64,000 nt of DNA, taken from the NCBI RefSeq assembly GCF_014530035.1, contig NZ_JACVMX010000003.1, positions 186,001-250,000 of the forward strand, given 5' to 3'. This document shows positions 9,593 to 18,893 of this stretch, in pieces. The notes below the pieces were generated by a model. The model worked only from the letters and a program-made list of their open reading frames with translations. It was not told where the DNA came from and did no database searches. Positions within the stretch are counted from its first letter, which is position 1. Every line of letters begins with the position of its first letter. The position numbers were made by a program, and so were the translations under genes. Source of the stretch: Leucobacter sp. cx-328. GTDB lineage: Bacteria > Actinomycetota > Actinomycetes > Actinomycetales > Microbacteriaceae.

Positions 9593-12121
9593 CTACTTCG
9601 CGGGCTTCACCGCGATGCTCACGATCTTGGGAACGCGAACGATGAGGTTCACGATCTCCTGATCGCCGATAGCGCGCTTCACGCCTTCGTCTGCGAGTGC
9701 AGCCTCGCGTGCCTCGTCTTCGGTAACCGATGCTGGCAGCGTCAAACGCGCGCGCACCTTACCATTGACCTGCACGACCATGGTGACTTCGTCTTCGACG
9801 ATGAGCGACGGGTCAGAAGCGGGCCACACTGCGAGCGAAACGGTCGCCTCGTGGCCGAGCTTTGCCCACATATCTTCTGCCGCGAACGGCGCGAAGAGCG
9901 AGAGGATCTGTGCGATCGCCTCTGCCGACTCACGAACAGCGGGGTCTGCGATGCCACAGCCCGAGTCGATTGCCTTGCGGGTGAAGTTCACCTGATCCAT
10001 AAGACGTGCGACGACAACGTTGAACTTGTACTGCTCAATGAGGGTCGGTGCATCTGCGAGGAGCTGGTGGGTGTGCTTGCGGAGTGCCTTGTCGCTGCCA
10101 GCGAAGTCAACGCCAGCGGGGGCGCCGTTCTGCTCAACATCGTCGGCGATACGCCACGCACGCGCGAGGAACTTTGCCGAACCCTGCACCGAAACATCAG
10201 CCCAGTCGATGTCGTCCTCGGGCGGGCCAGCAAATGCGAGCGTCACGCGCAGCGCGTCAGCGCCGTGCTCCGACAGCTCCGAAGCGAACTCGACGAGGTT
10301 GCCCTTCGACTTCGACATCTTCGCGCCGTCAAGCAGCACCATGCCCTGGTTGAGGAGCGAGGTGAAGGGCTCTTCGAAGTCGAGGTAGCCGAGGTCGTGC
10401 AGCACCTTGGTGATGAAGCGCGAGTAGAGCAGGTGCAGAATTGCGTGCTCAACGCCGCCAGCGTACTGGTCGACGGGGCCCCACTTCTTCGCAGCCTCGG
10501 GATCGAACGCCTGGGTGTCGTCGTTCGAAGAGAGGAAGCGGAGGAAGTACCACGAGCTGTCCACGAAGGTGTCCATCGTGTCAGGGTCGCGCAGCCATTC
10601 GCCGTCTTCGTCGGTGACGGTTGCCCACTCGGTTGCGGCGCCGAGCGGCGACGAACCCTTGGGCTTGAGGTCGAGGCCCTCAGATGCGGGCAGCTCAACG
10701 GGCAGCGATTCCTGCGAGACGGGCTTCATTTCGCCCTCGTGCTCGCCGGTACCGTGCAGGATGGGGATCGGGGTGCCCCAGTAACGCTGACGCGAGATGA
10801 GCCAGTCGCGCAGGCGGTAGGTCGTGGTCGCACGGCCGGTGCCGCGTGCCTCGAGCACCTCGATTGCCTTCGCAATTGCCTCAGCCTTGGGCAGGCCGTC
10901 GAGCTCACCCGAGTTAACGAGCAGGCCTTCGCCCGCGGTCGCCTTGCCGCTCTCAGCGGGATTGGGAAGCTCGGCACCGTCTTCGTCACGAACGTCGACG
11001 ACCACGCGAACGGGGAGGTCGAACTTGAGTGCGAAGTCGAGGTCGCGCTGGTCGTGCGCGGGCACGGCCATGATCGCACCGTGACCGTAGTCAGCAAGCA
11101 CGTAGTCAGATGCCCAGACGGGGATGCGCTCACCGTTCACGGGGTTCACAGCGAAGTGATCGAGGAAGACGCCGGTCTTCTCGCGATCCGCGTTCTGACG
11201 CTCGATCTCGGTCTGCTTCTGCGTCTGCTCCAGGTATGCCTGGAACTGCATGCGAACCTCGGGCGATGCGCCAGCTGCGAGCTCTGCAGCGAGGTCAGCA
11301 TCGGGAGCGACCACCATGAAGGTTGCGCCGTGCAGGGTATCGGGACGGGTCGTGAAGACGGGAACCTTCTCGTCGCGACCCTCGATCTCGAACTCGACCT
11401 CTGCGCCGCGCGAGCGACCGATCCAGTTGCGCTGCATGTTGAGCACCTTGGTGGGCCACTGGCCCTCAAGGGTGTCGAGGTCGTCGAGCAGGCGATCCGC
11501 GTAATCAGTGATGCGGAAGTACCACTGGGTCAGCTTCTTCTTGACGACCATTGCGCCTGAGCGCTCCGAGGTGCCGTCAGCGAGGACCTGCTCGTTCGCG
11601 AGAACGGTCTGATCTACGGGGTCCCAGTTGACCCAGCTCGCCTTGCGGTACGCGAGGCCCTTTTCGTACATCTTGAGGAACAGCCACTGGTTCCACTTGT
11701 AGTACTCGGGGTCGCTCGTGTGCAGCACGCGGCTCCAGTCGAACGACGGAGCGTACTTGCGGAACGAGTCCTTCTGCTGCTGAATGTTTGCGTAGGTCCA
11801 CTCACGGGGATCAACGCCACGCTTGATTGCCGCGTTCTCAGCGGGGAGACCGAACGAGTCCCAGCCGATCGGGTGCAGCACGTCGTAGCCGCGACCGCGC
11901 CAGAAGCGAGCCATGATGTCACCGAAGCAGAATGCCTCAGCGTGACCCATGTGGAGGTCGCCCGACGGGTACGGGAACATATCGAGCACGTACTTCTTCG
12001 GCTTGCCCGAATCTTCGTTGCCGACCTCGAACGGCTTCATCTTGTCCCAGACGGGAAGCCAGCGTTCTTGGATCTTGCGGAAGTCGTAGCCTTCGGCGTC
12101 ACGCCCCTGCTGCTCGGTCAC
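9593..12121 (-). CDS. leuS: Leucyl-tRNA synthetase
   Basis: A class I aminoacyl-tRNA synthetase of 842 residues, normal for bacterial LeuRS. The HIGH-type motif is HMGH in [13 protein letters not shown] near residue 57, and KMSKSKGN lies near 600. The editing domain (CP1) with [19 protein letters not shown] is intact, so mischarged tRNA should be hydrolysed. The start is GTG 12121 ([14 protein letters not shown]) after GAGGT. In many Microbacteriaceae leuS is followed by comEA; here three orphan genes lie between them. Confidence 0.97.
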   Translation of the reverse strand: MTEQQGRDAEGYDFRKIQERWLPVWDKMKPFEVGNEDSGKPKKYVLDMFPYPSGDLHMGHAEAFCFGDIMARFWRGRGYDVLHPIGWDSFGLPAENAAIKRGVDPREWTYANIQQQKDSFRKYAPSFDWSRVLHTSDPEYYKWNQWLFLKMYEKGLAYRKASWVNWDPVDQTVLANEQVLADGTSERSGAMVVKKKLTQWYFRITDYADRLLDDLDTLEGQWPTKVLNMQRNWIGRSRGAEVEFEIEGRDEKVPVFTTRPDTLHGATFMVVAPDADLAAELAAGASPEVRMQFQAYLEQTQKQTEIERQNADREKTGVFLDHFAVNPVNGERIPVWASDYVLADYGHGAIMAVPAHDQRDLDFALKFDLPVRVVVDVRDEDGAELPNPAESGKATAGEGLLVNSGELDGLPKAEAIAKAIEVLEARGTGRATTTYRLRDWLISRQRYWGTPIPILHGTGEHEGEMKPVSQESLPVELPASEGLDLKPKGSSPLGAATEWATVTDEDGEWLRDPDTMDTFVDSSWYFLRFLSSNDDTQAFDPEAAKKWGPVDQYAGGVEHAILHLLYSRFITKVLHDLGYLDFEEPFTSLLNQGMVLLDGAKMSKSKGNLVEFASELSEHGADALRVTLAFAGPPEDDIDWADVSVQGSAKFLARAWRIADDVEQNGAPAGVDFAGSDKALRKHTHQLLADAPTLIEQYKFNVVVARLMDQVNFTRKAIDSGCGIADPAVRESAEAIAQILSLFAPFAAEDMWAKLGHEATVSLAVWPASDPSLIVEDEVTMVVQVNGKVRARLTLPASVTEDEAREAALADEGVKRAIGDQEIVNLIVRVPKIVSIAVKPAK

Positions 12122-12185
12122 ACATACCTCGTTTTCAACTGCGTCACACGCCCCGGCGGACGTGCATATCTTTCAAGAATACCGC

Positions 12186-13520
12186 TTACAGCGCGGCAAG
12201 AAGCGGAGTTGCCTTCAGATGCTTCTCTGCGGCCTCCATTGCGGGGTCGGAGTCAGCGGTGATTCCTCCCCCGGCGCCGATACGGACGGCCGTTTCGAAC
12301 GCCCCGCCGGCTCCCTCGCGCGCGTGGATTTCCACGCTGCGAATGGTCATTGCGATCTCTGCGTCGCCGTTCGCGTCGACCCAGCCGAAGCACCCCGAGT
12401 AGAGCCCGCGCGGGCCCGGTTCAAGCACGCCAAGGATCTCGACGGCGCGTCGCTTGGGGGCGCCAGTCATGGATCCGCCTGGGAAACATGCGGCGAGAGC
12501 ATCCCACACATCGTTCCCGTGGGCCAGGTTGCCCGCGACCGTACTCACAAGCTGGTGAACGTGCGGATGGCTTTCTACTTCAAGGAAGCGCTCGACACTC
12601 ACCGATCCCACGGCGCATACCCGACTGAGGTCGTTGCGCATGAGGTCGACGATCATGAGGTTTTCGGCCCGTTCCTTCGAGTCAGCGCGCAGCTCGGTAG
12701 CGAGCTCGCGATCCGCAACCTCGGTCGCGCCACGTTTGCGCGTGCCCTTGATCGGGTGCGTGCGAACGGTGCCGTCGTGCACGCTGAGAAAGCGCTCCGG
12801 ACTCATGCTCACGAGTGCCCGGTCGCCCGCGGCAATCACACCACCGCGCACGGCGGGGCCTGTGGCGCGCAGGTGCAAGAACAGGGCGAGCGGATCAACC
12901 CGCTCAGTCACGACCGCCTCAGCCGTGTCGGTGAGGCACAGTACGTAGGCGTCACCCTCGGCGATCGCAGCACGGCAGGCTTCGACCTCGGCCTCGTATT
13001 GGGCGTCCGTGCGGCGCCAGGTGAGGTCGAGGTTGCGCGGCGTGCGGGCGTGCGTGGTCACGAGCGTGGCATCCGCTGCCGCCGCGCGGAGCGGAGCTTC
13101 GAAGCGTTCGAGCCAAGCGGTGCGGGCGGGGGCGGATCCGCGCAGGGTCGCCTGTCCGGTCGAGTGGTCAATCGCGAGCACGACATCAAGGCGGATCGCG
13201 AAGCTCGCATCGGCCAAAGCTTCGGGTGCCGCCGCAGCCTCAGCAGCCGCAGACACACCGAGCAGCCCAACACCGAACTCATACGAGAGCGCGAGCGCCC
13301 AGTTGGCACCGGCAACGGAATCCGCACGTAGCTCCGCAAGGAACTCTCGCTCAGCACCCGGCCGTGGCACACGAATCTCCGTGGCAACCCCCAGCAGGCT
13401 CACGGCCGGCTCTCCTGGAGCGGGCGCCTCGCCGTCAAACCAGCACCACGCCTCCCCCGAGGCAGCCAGCACGGCCGCAGCGGTCGAGGCGTCGACGGCG
13501 TACGGCAGCTCGGTCAACAT
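12186..13520 (-). CDS. pabB: Aminodeoxychorismate synthase component I / anthranilate synthase component I family
   Basis: A chorismate-binding enzyme of about 444 residues from ATG 13520 (MLTELPYAVD). The C-terminal catalytic half carries PIKGTRKRG near residue 255, the ESHPHVHQLVSTV segment, FPGGSMTGAPKRRAVEIL near 344 and the final IGAGGGITADSDP motif. Pairing with a divergent class IV aminotransferase (aminodeoxychorismate lyase-like) argues for the 4-aminobenzoate/folate branch (PabB) over TrpE. The frame stays open to 13595, but that part lies in the divergent promoter region and is Arg/Pro-rich. TrpE or isochorismate synthase-like function is less likely. Confidence 0.88.
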   Translation of the reverse strand: MLTELPYAVDASTAAAVLAASGEAWCWFDGEAPAPGEPAVSLLGVATEIRVPRPGAEREFLAELRADSVAGANWALALSYEFGVGLLGVSAAAEAAAAPEALADASFAIRLDVVLAIDHSTGQATLRGSAPARTAWLERFEAPLRAAAADATLVTTHARTPRNLDLTWRRTDAQYEAEVEACRAAIAEGDAYVLCLTDTAEAVVTERVDPLALFLHLRATGPAVRGGVIAAGDRALVSMSPERFLSVHDGTVRTHPIKGTRKRGATEVADRELATELRADSKERAENLMIVDLMRNDLSRVCAVGSVSVERFLEVESHPHVHQLVSTVAGNLAHGNDVWDALAACFPGGSMTGAPKRRAVEILGVLEPGPRGLYSGCFGWVDANGDAEIAMTIRSVEIHAREGAGGAFETAVRIGAGGGITADSDPAMEAAEKHLKATPLLAAL

Positions 13521-13598
13521 CACCCCATAAGGGTAGCGCCGCCGTGCGGGCTCTTGCGTAACGGGCGTCGGGATCCGCCGCCCTGCTACGCTCACGGC

Positions 13599-14372
13599 AT
13601 GGAACGTGAGCTACTTGTCGCCGACTCTTTCCGCACCCGTACGAACTCCTTCACAGGAGAAACCGAGGCGCGCGGCATGGAGATGCATGTCTCTCGCTTT
13701 ATTGACTCCGTCGAGGAAGCTGTGGCGGGTGAGATCCCGTTCGATGATCTCGCGGGCTGGCTCACCGACTTCTTTGAGGCGGCAGGAGAAGATATCGCCG
13801 CGGGTGGCGACGGCTTCCCCCGCTTTGAGCTGTGGCGCACCGAAGAGGACGACTTCGAGCTGTCCTGCGCGATCCGCCCCCTGCCCGAGCTTGGTGAGAT
13901 GATCGAGCTCGTAACGACCGCTCGCCTGGGTGAGCGCATCACGCCGTGGCGCAAGGGGCCGAACATTCCGTTCTACGCCGCGCTGAACCGTGAGCTGGGG
14001 GCCGAGGCGCTGTTCGTCGATGAGGATGGGTTCGCCATCGAAGGCGCGACAACGAGCTTGGTGCTGTGGAACCCCAGCACGGGTGGTGGCCATTACCTAC
14101 CGGGCGCCGGTGAACGCCGGCCAGAGGGGCGGATCGTCTCGGTCACGGAGATCCTGGTACGGGTCATCGCCGAGGAAGACGACTCGAGTCAGGCAGCCTC
14201 CGAAATTGCAGTGCTTGGCAGCGCGATCAACCTGTTCGAGGTCTGGGCAGTGAACGCGCTGCACGGTATTCGCGTGGTGACGAGCATCGACGGCACGCCA
14301 ACGCAGCCGGTAGACGAAGAGCGCCTTGCGAGGTTCCGCAAGGCGCTCGACCAGAGCTGGCAGCCGGTTTAA
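13599..14372 (+). CDS. Class IV aminotransferase, aminodeoxychorismate lyase-like (PabC-like)
   Basis: A PLP-dependent fold-type IV enzyme of 257 residues from ATG 13599. Key features are the conserved Arg near the N-terminus (HVSRF), the KGPNIPFYAALNRELG segment whose lysine is the probable PLP Schiff-base residue, the LFVDEDGFAIEGATTSLVLW segment (the E-G-x-x-S/T-N/S motif) and GRIVSVTEIL with the later LGSAINLFEVWAVNAL. It is divergent from pabB with under 80 bases between the starts, so together they probably make 4-aminobenzoate from chorismate and glutamine or ammonia for folate. No good ribosome-binding site precedes the ATG, which suggests a leaderless transcript. A branched-chain or D-amino acid transaminase role cannot be excluded. 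Confidence 0.8.
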   Translation: MERELLVADSFRTRTNSFTGETEARGMEMHVSRFIDSVEEAVAGEIPFDDLAGWLTDFFEAAGEDIAAGGDGFPRFELWRTEEDDFELSCAIRPLPELGEMIELVTTARLGERITPWRKGPNIPFYAALNRELGAEALFVDEDGFAIEGATTSLVLWNPSTGGGHYLPGAGERRPEGRIVSVTEILVRVIAEEDDSSQAASEIAVLGSAINLFEVWAVNALHGIRVVTSIDGTPTQPVDEERLARFRKALDQSWQPV

Positions 14373-14396
14373 ACGGGCCGCCAACCTCTGGCTCGG

Positions 14397-16058
14397 CTAC
14401 AGCTCGAGTCGCGCGCCGGTGACATCCTCCGGCAGGTCGGTGTGCGTGATGAGCACGACCGCGCGATCATCGGGAATCGCTCCGAGCAGATCGCGCATGA
14501 GCACGTCTGCACGCTCACGATCAACGCCCGCGGTCGGTTCATCGAGAATGACAACCGGGAAATCCGCAAGAATGGCGCGCGCGAGCGCAATGCGCTGCGC
14601 CTGACCACCAGATACGAGCGCACCGTGTTCGCCGACACGGGCATCAAGACCGCCACGTTCTGCAAGCCACGGGCCGAGTCCTACACGCTCGATAACCGCA
14701 AGCAGCTCGTCGTCGCTCGCGGTTTCGTGCGCGAACTTCAGGTTCTGGCGAATGTCTGAGTCGAACAGGTGCGGGCTCTGCTCGCACAGGCCAACGAACG
14801 AACGCAGCTCAGCACCGGCGAGGGTGTTCGCCTCGATTCCGGCAACGCGATACTCTCCGCGGTACTCCAGCAGGCGGGTGAGCGCGAGGGCGAGCGTCGA
14901 CTTGCCTGAGCCCGACGGGCCAGTAATCACGAGCAGCTCGCCAGCAGCGAGTTCGAAGCTGATGCCGGTGACGGCATCATGATCCGCGCCCGCATGGCGA
15001 ACCGAAAGATGCTGCGTCGAAAGCAGCGGGGTGCCTGCAGGGACAGCCGCTGGCAGCTTGGCGGGCAACGCGGGATCGACCGGGATCTCGGCAGGCAACG
15101 GCTGCTCGGTGAGTTCGGCGATGCGATCAGCACTTGCCTCAACGGCGCGGCGGGCGGTGAAGGTCGCGAGCAACTGGGCGTACACCTCGAAGACCGCGGC
15201 CGGGACCACGACAATTGCAGCAAAGACCGGTGCAGAGATCGACTCGCCTGCCGCGGGCAGCGCGATGAGGAAGATTCCGAGCGTGGCGATGCCAGCGCCG
15301 AGTGCAACGATCGCACCGGTCAGTCCGGCAGATCGCGCACGACGCTCCTGCACGACTGCGAGGCGCGCTTCGGCCGCAGCGATGCGCGCGCGCTGAGCTG
15401 GCAGTGCATCGAACGCAGCAAGCACCTCTGCCGAAGCGAATCGCTCGAGAAGCGCGTCCATGAGGCCGGATCGCGCAGCAGCGAGCTCTCGGTCGCTCTC
15501 GCCAGCGAGGCGACGTGCGAGCCATGCCGCAACGAAGCCTGAAAGTATGAGTACGACGAGCAGCACGAGCGCCGCGGGAATCGATGCGATCGCCACGACC
15601 AGCACCGTCAGGCCGATAACGATGCCGCTCACAATCTTGGGCTGGCGAACGCGCAGCGCCTCGTCCTGCAGCTGATCAACGTCGTCAACGAATGCCGACA
15701 GCACCTCGCCGCGCTTCGACGTCTCGAGCGCACCTGGCACCCGCGGGATCAACCGCTCAAAGGTCTCAGTACGAAGGTGCGCGAGCTGCTTGAGCGCCGA
15801 GTCATGACTCGACAGTCGCTCCACGTATCTGAACGCCGCACGGCCAACCGCCAACGCTCGCACGCCCACGATCGCAAAGGTGAGGTGCAACACGGGCGGC
15901 TGCTCCCCCGCGCGCACAATGAGCCACATGCTCAGGGCGAGCAGTCCAACGGCGCTGCCGTCAGAGAGCACACCCAGCAAGATGCCAGGCACTCGGCGCT
16001 TCGTCGTCGGCACCGCACGCGCGATGACCGTCTCGCGAGCCGTCACTGTTGCACTCAT
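14397..16058 (-). CDS. cydC: Cytochrome bd assembly ABC exporter, CydC subunit
   Basis: A 553-residue fused ABC exporter half: six membrane helices, then a nucleotide-binding domain with Walker A GPSGSGKST near residue 376, the signature VSGGQAQRIALARAIL and Walker B VILDEPTAGVD near 500. With CydD it forms the glutathione/cysteine (and heme-modulated) exporter required to assemble cytochrome bd. Its ATG overlaps the cydD stop by four bases. It is the last gene of cydABDC and is convergent with the class IV aminotransferase gene, with a 24-base gap. Confidence 0.92.
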   Translation of the reverse strand: MSATVTARETVIARAVPTTKRRVPGILLGVLSDGSAVGLLALSMWLIVRAGEQPPVLHLTFAIVGVRALAVGRAAFRYVERLSSHDSALKQLAHLRTETFERLIPRVPGALETSKRGEVLSAFVDDVDQLQDEALRVRQPKIVSGIVIGLTVLVVAIASIPAALVLLVVLILSGFVAAWLARRLAGESDRELAAARSGLMDALLERFASAEVLAAFDALPAQRARIAAAEARLAVVQERRARSAGLTGAIVALGAGIATLGIFLIALPAAGESISAPVFAAIVVVPAAVFEVYAQLLATFTARRAVEASADRIAELTEQPLPAEIPVDPALPAKLPAAVPAGTPLLSTQHLSVRHAGADHDAVTGISFELAAGELLVITGPSGSGKSTLALALTRLLEYRGEYRVAGIEANTLAGAELRSFVGLCEQSPHLFDSDIRQNLKFAHETASDDELLAVIERVGLGPWLAERGGLDARVGEHGALVSGGQAQRIALARAILADFPVVILDEPTAGVDRERADVLMRDLLGAIPDDRAVVLITHTDLPEDVTGARLEL

Positions 16059-17755
16059 GCCTGCACCTCTGCTGCTTCGATTCGTTCAACTCTGTCAGCG
16101 GCACTCAGCACCGCCGGTCTATGGCTCACAACCAGCACCGCGCGACCGGCATCGGCCTCGTCACGCATAGCCCGGATCACCAACCGCTCCGAATCAGCAT
16201 CAAGTGCCGAGGTGGGCTCATCGAGCACGACCGCTGGCGCATCGAGCTGCCAGGTGCGGAAAAGGGCTCGCGCAACACTCACGCGCTGCGACTGGCCACC
16301 GGACAAACCACTGCCGAGCGAACCGAGTTCGTACTCGAGATCGAGACCGTCAAGGCCCACCGTATTGAGCGCGCGGCGCGCGAGCGCAGCGTCGGGGGCG
16401 CCGCCGAGTGCAAGGTTTGCACCGACAGTACCTTGGATGAGTCCGGGTCGCTGCCCCACCCACGAGAGCTGTTTCGGGCGGTAGACCGTGCCCTCGGTGG
16501 GCTCGAGCGTGCCCATGAGCAATGCAACGGCGGTTGACTTGCCAACGCCAGAGGGGCCGGCGAGGGCCACGACCTCACCTGGCGCGGCCGAAAGCTTGAG
16601 CGGTGGCGCGAGCTGCCGCGATCCGCGCACGAGCGGGACGTCATCAAGACCAACAAGACCGTCAGTGAGGGCAACTTCACCGGTCGTGGCGGCAGACTTG
16701 GCGTCAGGAGCACCATCGACGTCAGCCGCAGCGCCGGCGTCAGCGCCGAGCTCCTTGCCGTCGATGAGGTCGAACACGTCTCCGACCGCGGTGAGGCCCT
16801 CTGCCGAAGCGTGGAATGCCGCGCCAACCTGGCGAATAGGAATAAACACCTCGGGCAGCAGCAACAGCACGAAGAGGCCCATGGCGAGCGGGAAGTCGCC
16901 CACGACCAATCGTGTGCCGACCGTGACCGCAACGAGCGCGATCGAGAACGTGCCTGCGAGGTCGAGCACGAAGCCTGACAAGAATGTCACGCGCAGCACC
17001 TTCATGGTGCTCTCACGGTATTCATCTGTCTCGCGCGCAATGCGAGCGGCCTGGCGCTCCTCGCGGCGGAAAATCTTGAGGGTCGCAAGGCCAGTCACCA
17101 CGTCGAGGAACGATGCCGAAAGGTGCTGGAGACGGCTCCACTGGCGATCCTGCACGGCCTTCGTTGCGAGGCCGATGAGCACCATGAACACGGGAATCAC
17201 TGGGAACACGATGACGACGATGATGCCGCTCAGCGGATCCGCCAGCAATACGCACGCGATCATCACAGGTGTGGCCACGACCGCGAGTATCAGCTGCGGA
17301 ACGTACCCGACGAAGTACCCATCGAGGGCATCGAGGCCGCGGCCGAGTGTGGTCGCAAGCCGCGAGTCGGGAACGCCAGCAGTCGCCTGTGGAGAGCGCG
17401 CATCGATCGCGTCAAGCGCGGCGGATCGCAGCTCCGCCTTCACACGCACTGAACCGCGCGCAGCGAGCGCATCCATGGCCCAACTCGACCCCGCGCGCAG
17501 CAACAGCGCAACCAGCGCGCACCCGAGGAGGAACGGAAGCTGCTCAACCGGGGCTGTCCCCTGCGGGGTGAGGCTGAGATCCGAGCCCTTCGCGAAACGC
17601 AGCACTGGGAATGCCGCCGCCGCAATCGACTGTGCAAGGAACCAGCTCCAAGCGATAATCGCAAGGGTGCGGATCAGGCCGATAAGCGCACCCCAGCCAA
17701 ACACGGAACGGGCAGAACTCGCGGTGCGCAGCATGCGCGGGTCAAGCGGTTTCAC
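16055..17755 (-). CDS. cydD: Cytochrome bd assembly ABC exporter, CydD subunit
   Basis: An ABC exporter half of 566 residues. The membrane domain is followed by a nucleotide-binding domain with Walker A GPSGVGKST near residue 398, signature LSGGQSQRVSVARALF, and AVVLDEPTSALD as Walker B. GTG 17755 (VKPLDPRMLR) is chosen because AAGGAG lies ten bases upstream; starting further upstream would enter the cydB-cydD hairpin. An acidic/Ala-rich linker (GADAGAAADVDGAPDAKSAA) sits between the membrane and ATPase domains. It partners CydC in exporting thiols for cytochrome bd maturation. Confidence 0.92.
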   Translation of the reverse strand: MKPLDPRMLRTASSARSVFGWGALIGLIRTLAIIAWSWFLAQSIAAAAFPVLRFAKGSDLSLTPQGTAPVEQLPFLLGCALVALLLRAGSSWAMDALAARGSVRVKAELRSAALDAIDARSPQATAGVPDSRLATTLGRGLDALDGYFVGYVPQLILAVVATPVMIACVLLADPLSGIIVVIVFPVIPVFMVLIGLATKAVQDRQWSRLQHLSASFLDVVTGLATLKIFRREERQAARIARETDEYRESTMKVLRVTFLSGFVLDLAGTFSIALVAVTVGTRLVVGDFPLAMGLFVLLLLPEVFIPIRQVGAAFHASAEGLTAVGDVFDLIDGKELGADAGAAADVDGAPDAKSAATTGEVALTDGLVGLDDVPLVRGSRQLAPPLKLSAAPGEVVALAGPSGVGKSTAVALLMGTLEPTEGTVYRPKQLSWVGQRPGLIQGTVGANLALGGAPDAALARRALNTVGLDGLDLEYELGSLGSGLSGGQSQRVSVARALFRTWQLDAPAVVLDEPTSALDADSERLVIRAMRDEADAGRAVLVVSHRPAVLSAADRVERIEAAEVQA

Positions 17756-17794
17756 AGCGGTGAACTCCTTGAGGTGAAGCGGATCCGAATGCGC

Positions 17795-17832
17795 CAAGGG
17801 CCAGGCCCGGGTCTTCCCGAACCTGGCCCTTG
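17795..17832 (-). terminator. cydB-cydD intergenic hairpin (attenuator or processing site)
   Basis: An 11-bp perfect stem (CAAGGGCCAGG / CCTGGCCCTTG) with a further C/G-rich inner stem lies between the cydB stop (17846) and the cydD start (17755). There is no U-run after it on the minus strand, so it is more likely a partial terminator or an mRNA-stabilising structure than a full stop. It could set a higher level of CydAB than of CydDC. Confidence 0.7.
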
Positions 17833-17845
17833 TATTGCACTCAGA

Positions 17846-18874
17846 CTAGTGTGCAGCGGCGGGAATCATGTCCCGACTGACGCGCTTGCGGAATACCCAG
17901 TAGGTCCACGCCTGGTACGCGAGCACCAGCGGGAGGGTAATCACTGCAACCCAGGTCATGAACTCAAGGGTCTTCGCCGAGCTTGCCGCTCCCTCGATCG
18001 TCATCGAGAACGCGGGGTCGATGCTCGAGACCATGAGGTTCGGGAACAGCGCGGCAAAGATCGTCAGCAGCGCGAACGCGATTGTGACGGTGTTGCCGAC
18101 GAATGCCCAGCCCTCGCGACCGGCGAGGTTCGCGAACCAGCCGGCGATGAGCGCGACAGCAGCAATTGCAGCGCACGCAACGATGAGGCCAAGGTGCGGG
18201 CTGTCAAGGTTCATCACGATGGTCCAGATGAGGAATCCAGCAGCCGCCACGATCGTAACGAGACCAACGCGAGTAGCGAGCGCACGAGCGCGATCACGAA
18301 GCTCACCGGTAGTCTTCAGTGCGATGAACACTGCGCCGTGAGTGAAGCAGAGCAGCATCACGACAACGCCACCGAGCAGACCATACGGGTTGAGGAGCGT
18401 GAGCAGCGTGCCCTCGTAGAGCCAGCCACCGTTGTCCATCTTGGTGATGGGGAGACCCTGCACGAGGTTCGCGAACGCGGTGCCCCAGAGGAGCGGTGGC
18501 AGGAACGAGCCCCACATGATGAACTGGTCGAACCAGTTCGTCCACTGCTTTCCCTTGCCCTGATGGCGGTACTCGAACGAGACACCGCGCAGAATCAGCG
18601 CAACGAGAATGAGCAGCAGTGCAAGGTAGAAGCCAGAGAACATCGTCGCGTACCACTCAGGGAACGCCGCGAAGAGGCAGGCACCAGCCACGATGAGCCA
18701 GGTCTCATTGAGATCCCAGACCGGGCCAATCGTGTTAATCATGACTCGGCGGTCGGTGTCGTCCTTGCTGATGAAGGGCATCGACATGCCAACGCCAAAG
18801 TCGAATCCATCGAGAACGAAGTAGCCGATAAGCAGCACTCCGACGATGAGGAACCAAATAGTCGTCAATTCCAT
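17846..18874 (-). CDS. cydB: Cytochrome bd ubiquinol/menaquinol oxidase subunit II
   Basis: A 342-residue membrane protein with about eight to nine helices, close to the length typical of actinobacterial CydB. The N-terminal YFVLDGFDFGVGMSMPFISK segment is the CydB signature (G-F-D-x-G-x-G), followed by MINTIGPVWDLNETWLIV. It binds the second half of the oxidase dimer and needs CydDC for maturation. It follows cydA by 19 bases with GGAGGG just before the ATG. Confidence 0.95.
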   Translation of the reverse strand: MELTTIWFLIVGVLLIGYFVLDGFDFGVGMSMPFISKDDTDRRVMINTIGPVWDLNETWLIVAGACLFAAFPEWYATMFSGFYLALLLILVALILRGVSFEYRHQGKGKQWTNWFDQFIMWGSFLPPLLWGTAFANLVQGLPITKMDNGGWLYEGTLLTLLNPYGLLGGVVVMLLCFTHGAVFIALKTTGELRDRARALATRVGLVTIVAAAGFLIWTIVMNLDSPHLGLIVACAAIAAVALIAGWFANLAGREGWAFVGNTVTIAFALLTIFAALFPNLMVSSIDPAFSMTIEGAASSAKTLEFMTWVAVITLPLVLAYQAWTYWVFRKRVSRDMIPAAAH

Positions 18875-18893
18875 GATGATCGTCCCTCCTTCT

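Noticed and set aside
9851..11560. A 569-codon open frame on the plus strand
   Set aside because: It lies wholly antisense to leuS, whose synthetase motifs are intact; in high-GC DNA such shadow frames are common.
12162..13331. A 389-codon open frame on the plus strand
   Set aside because: It is antisense to pabB and shows no family resemblance.
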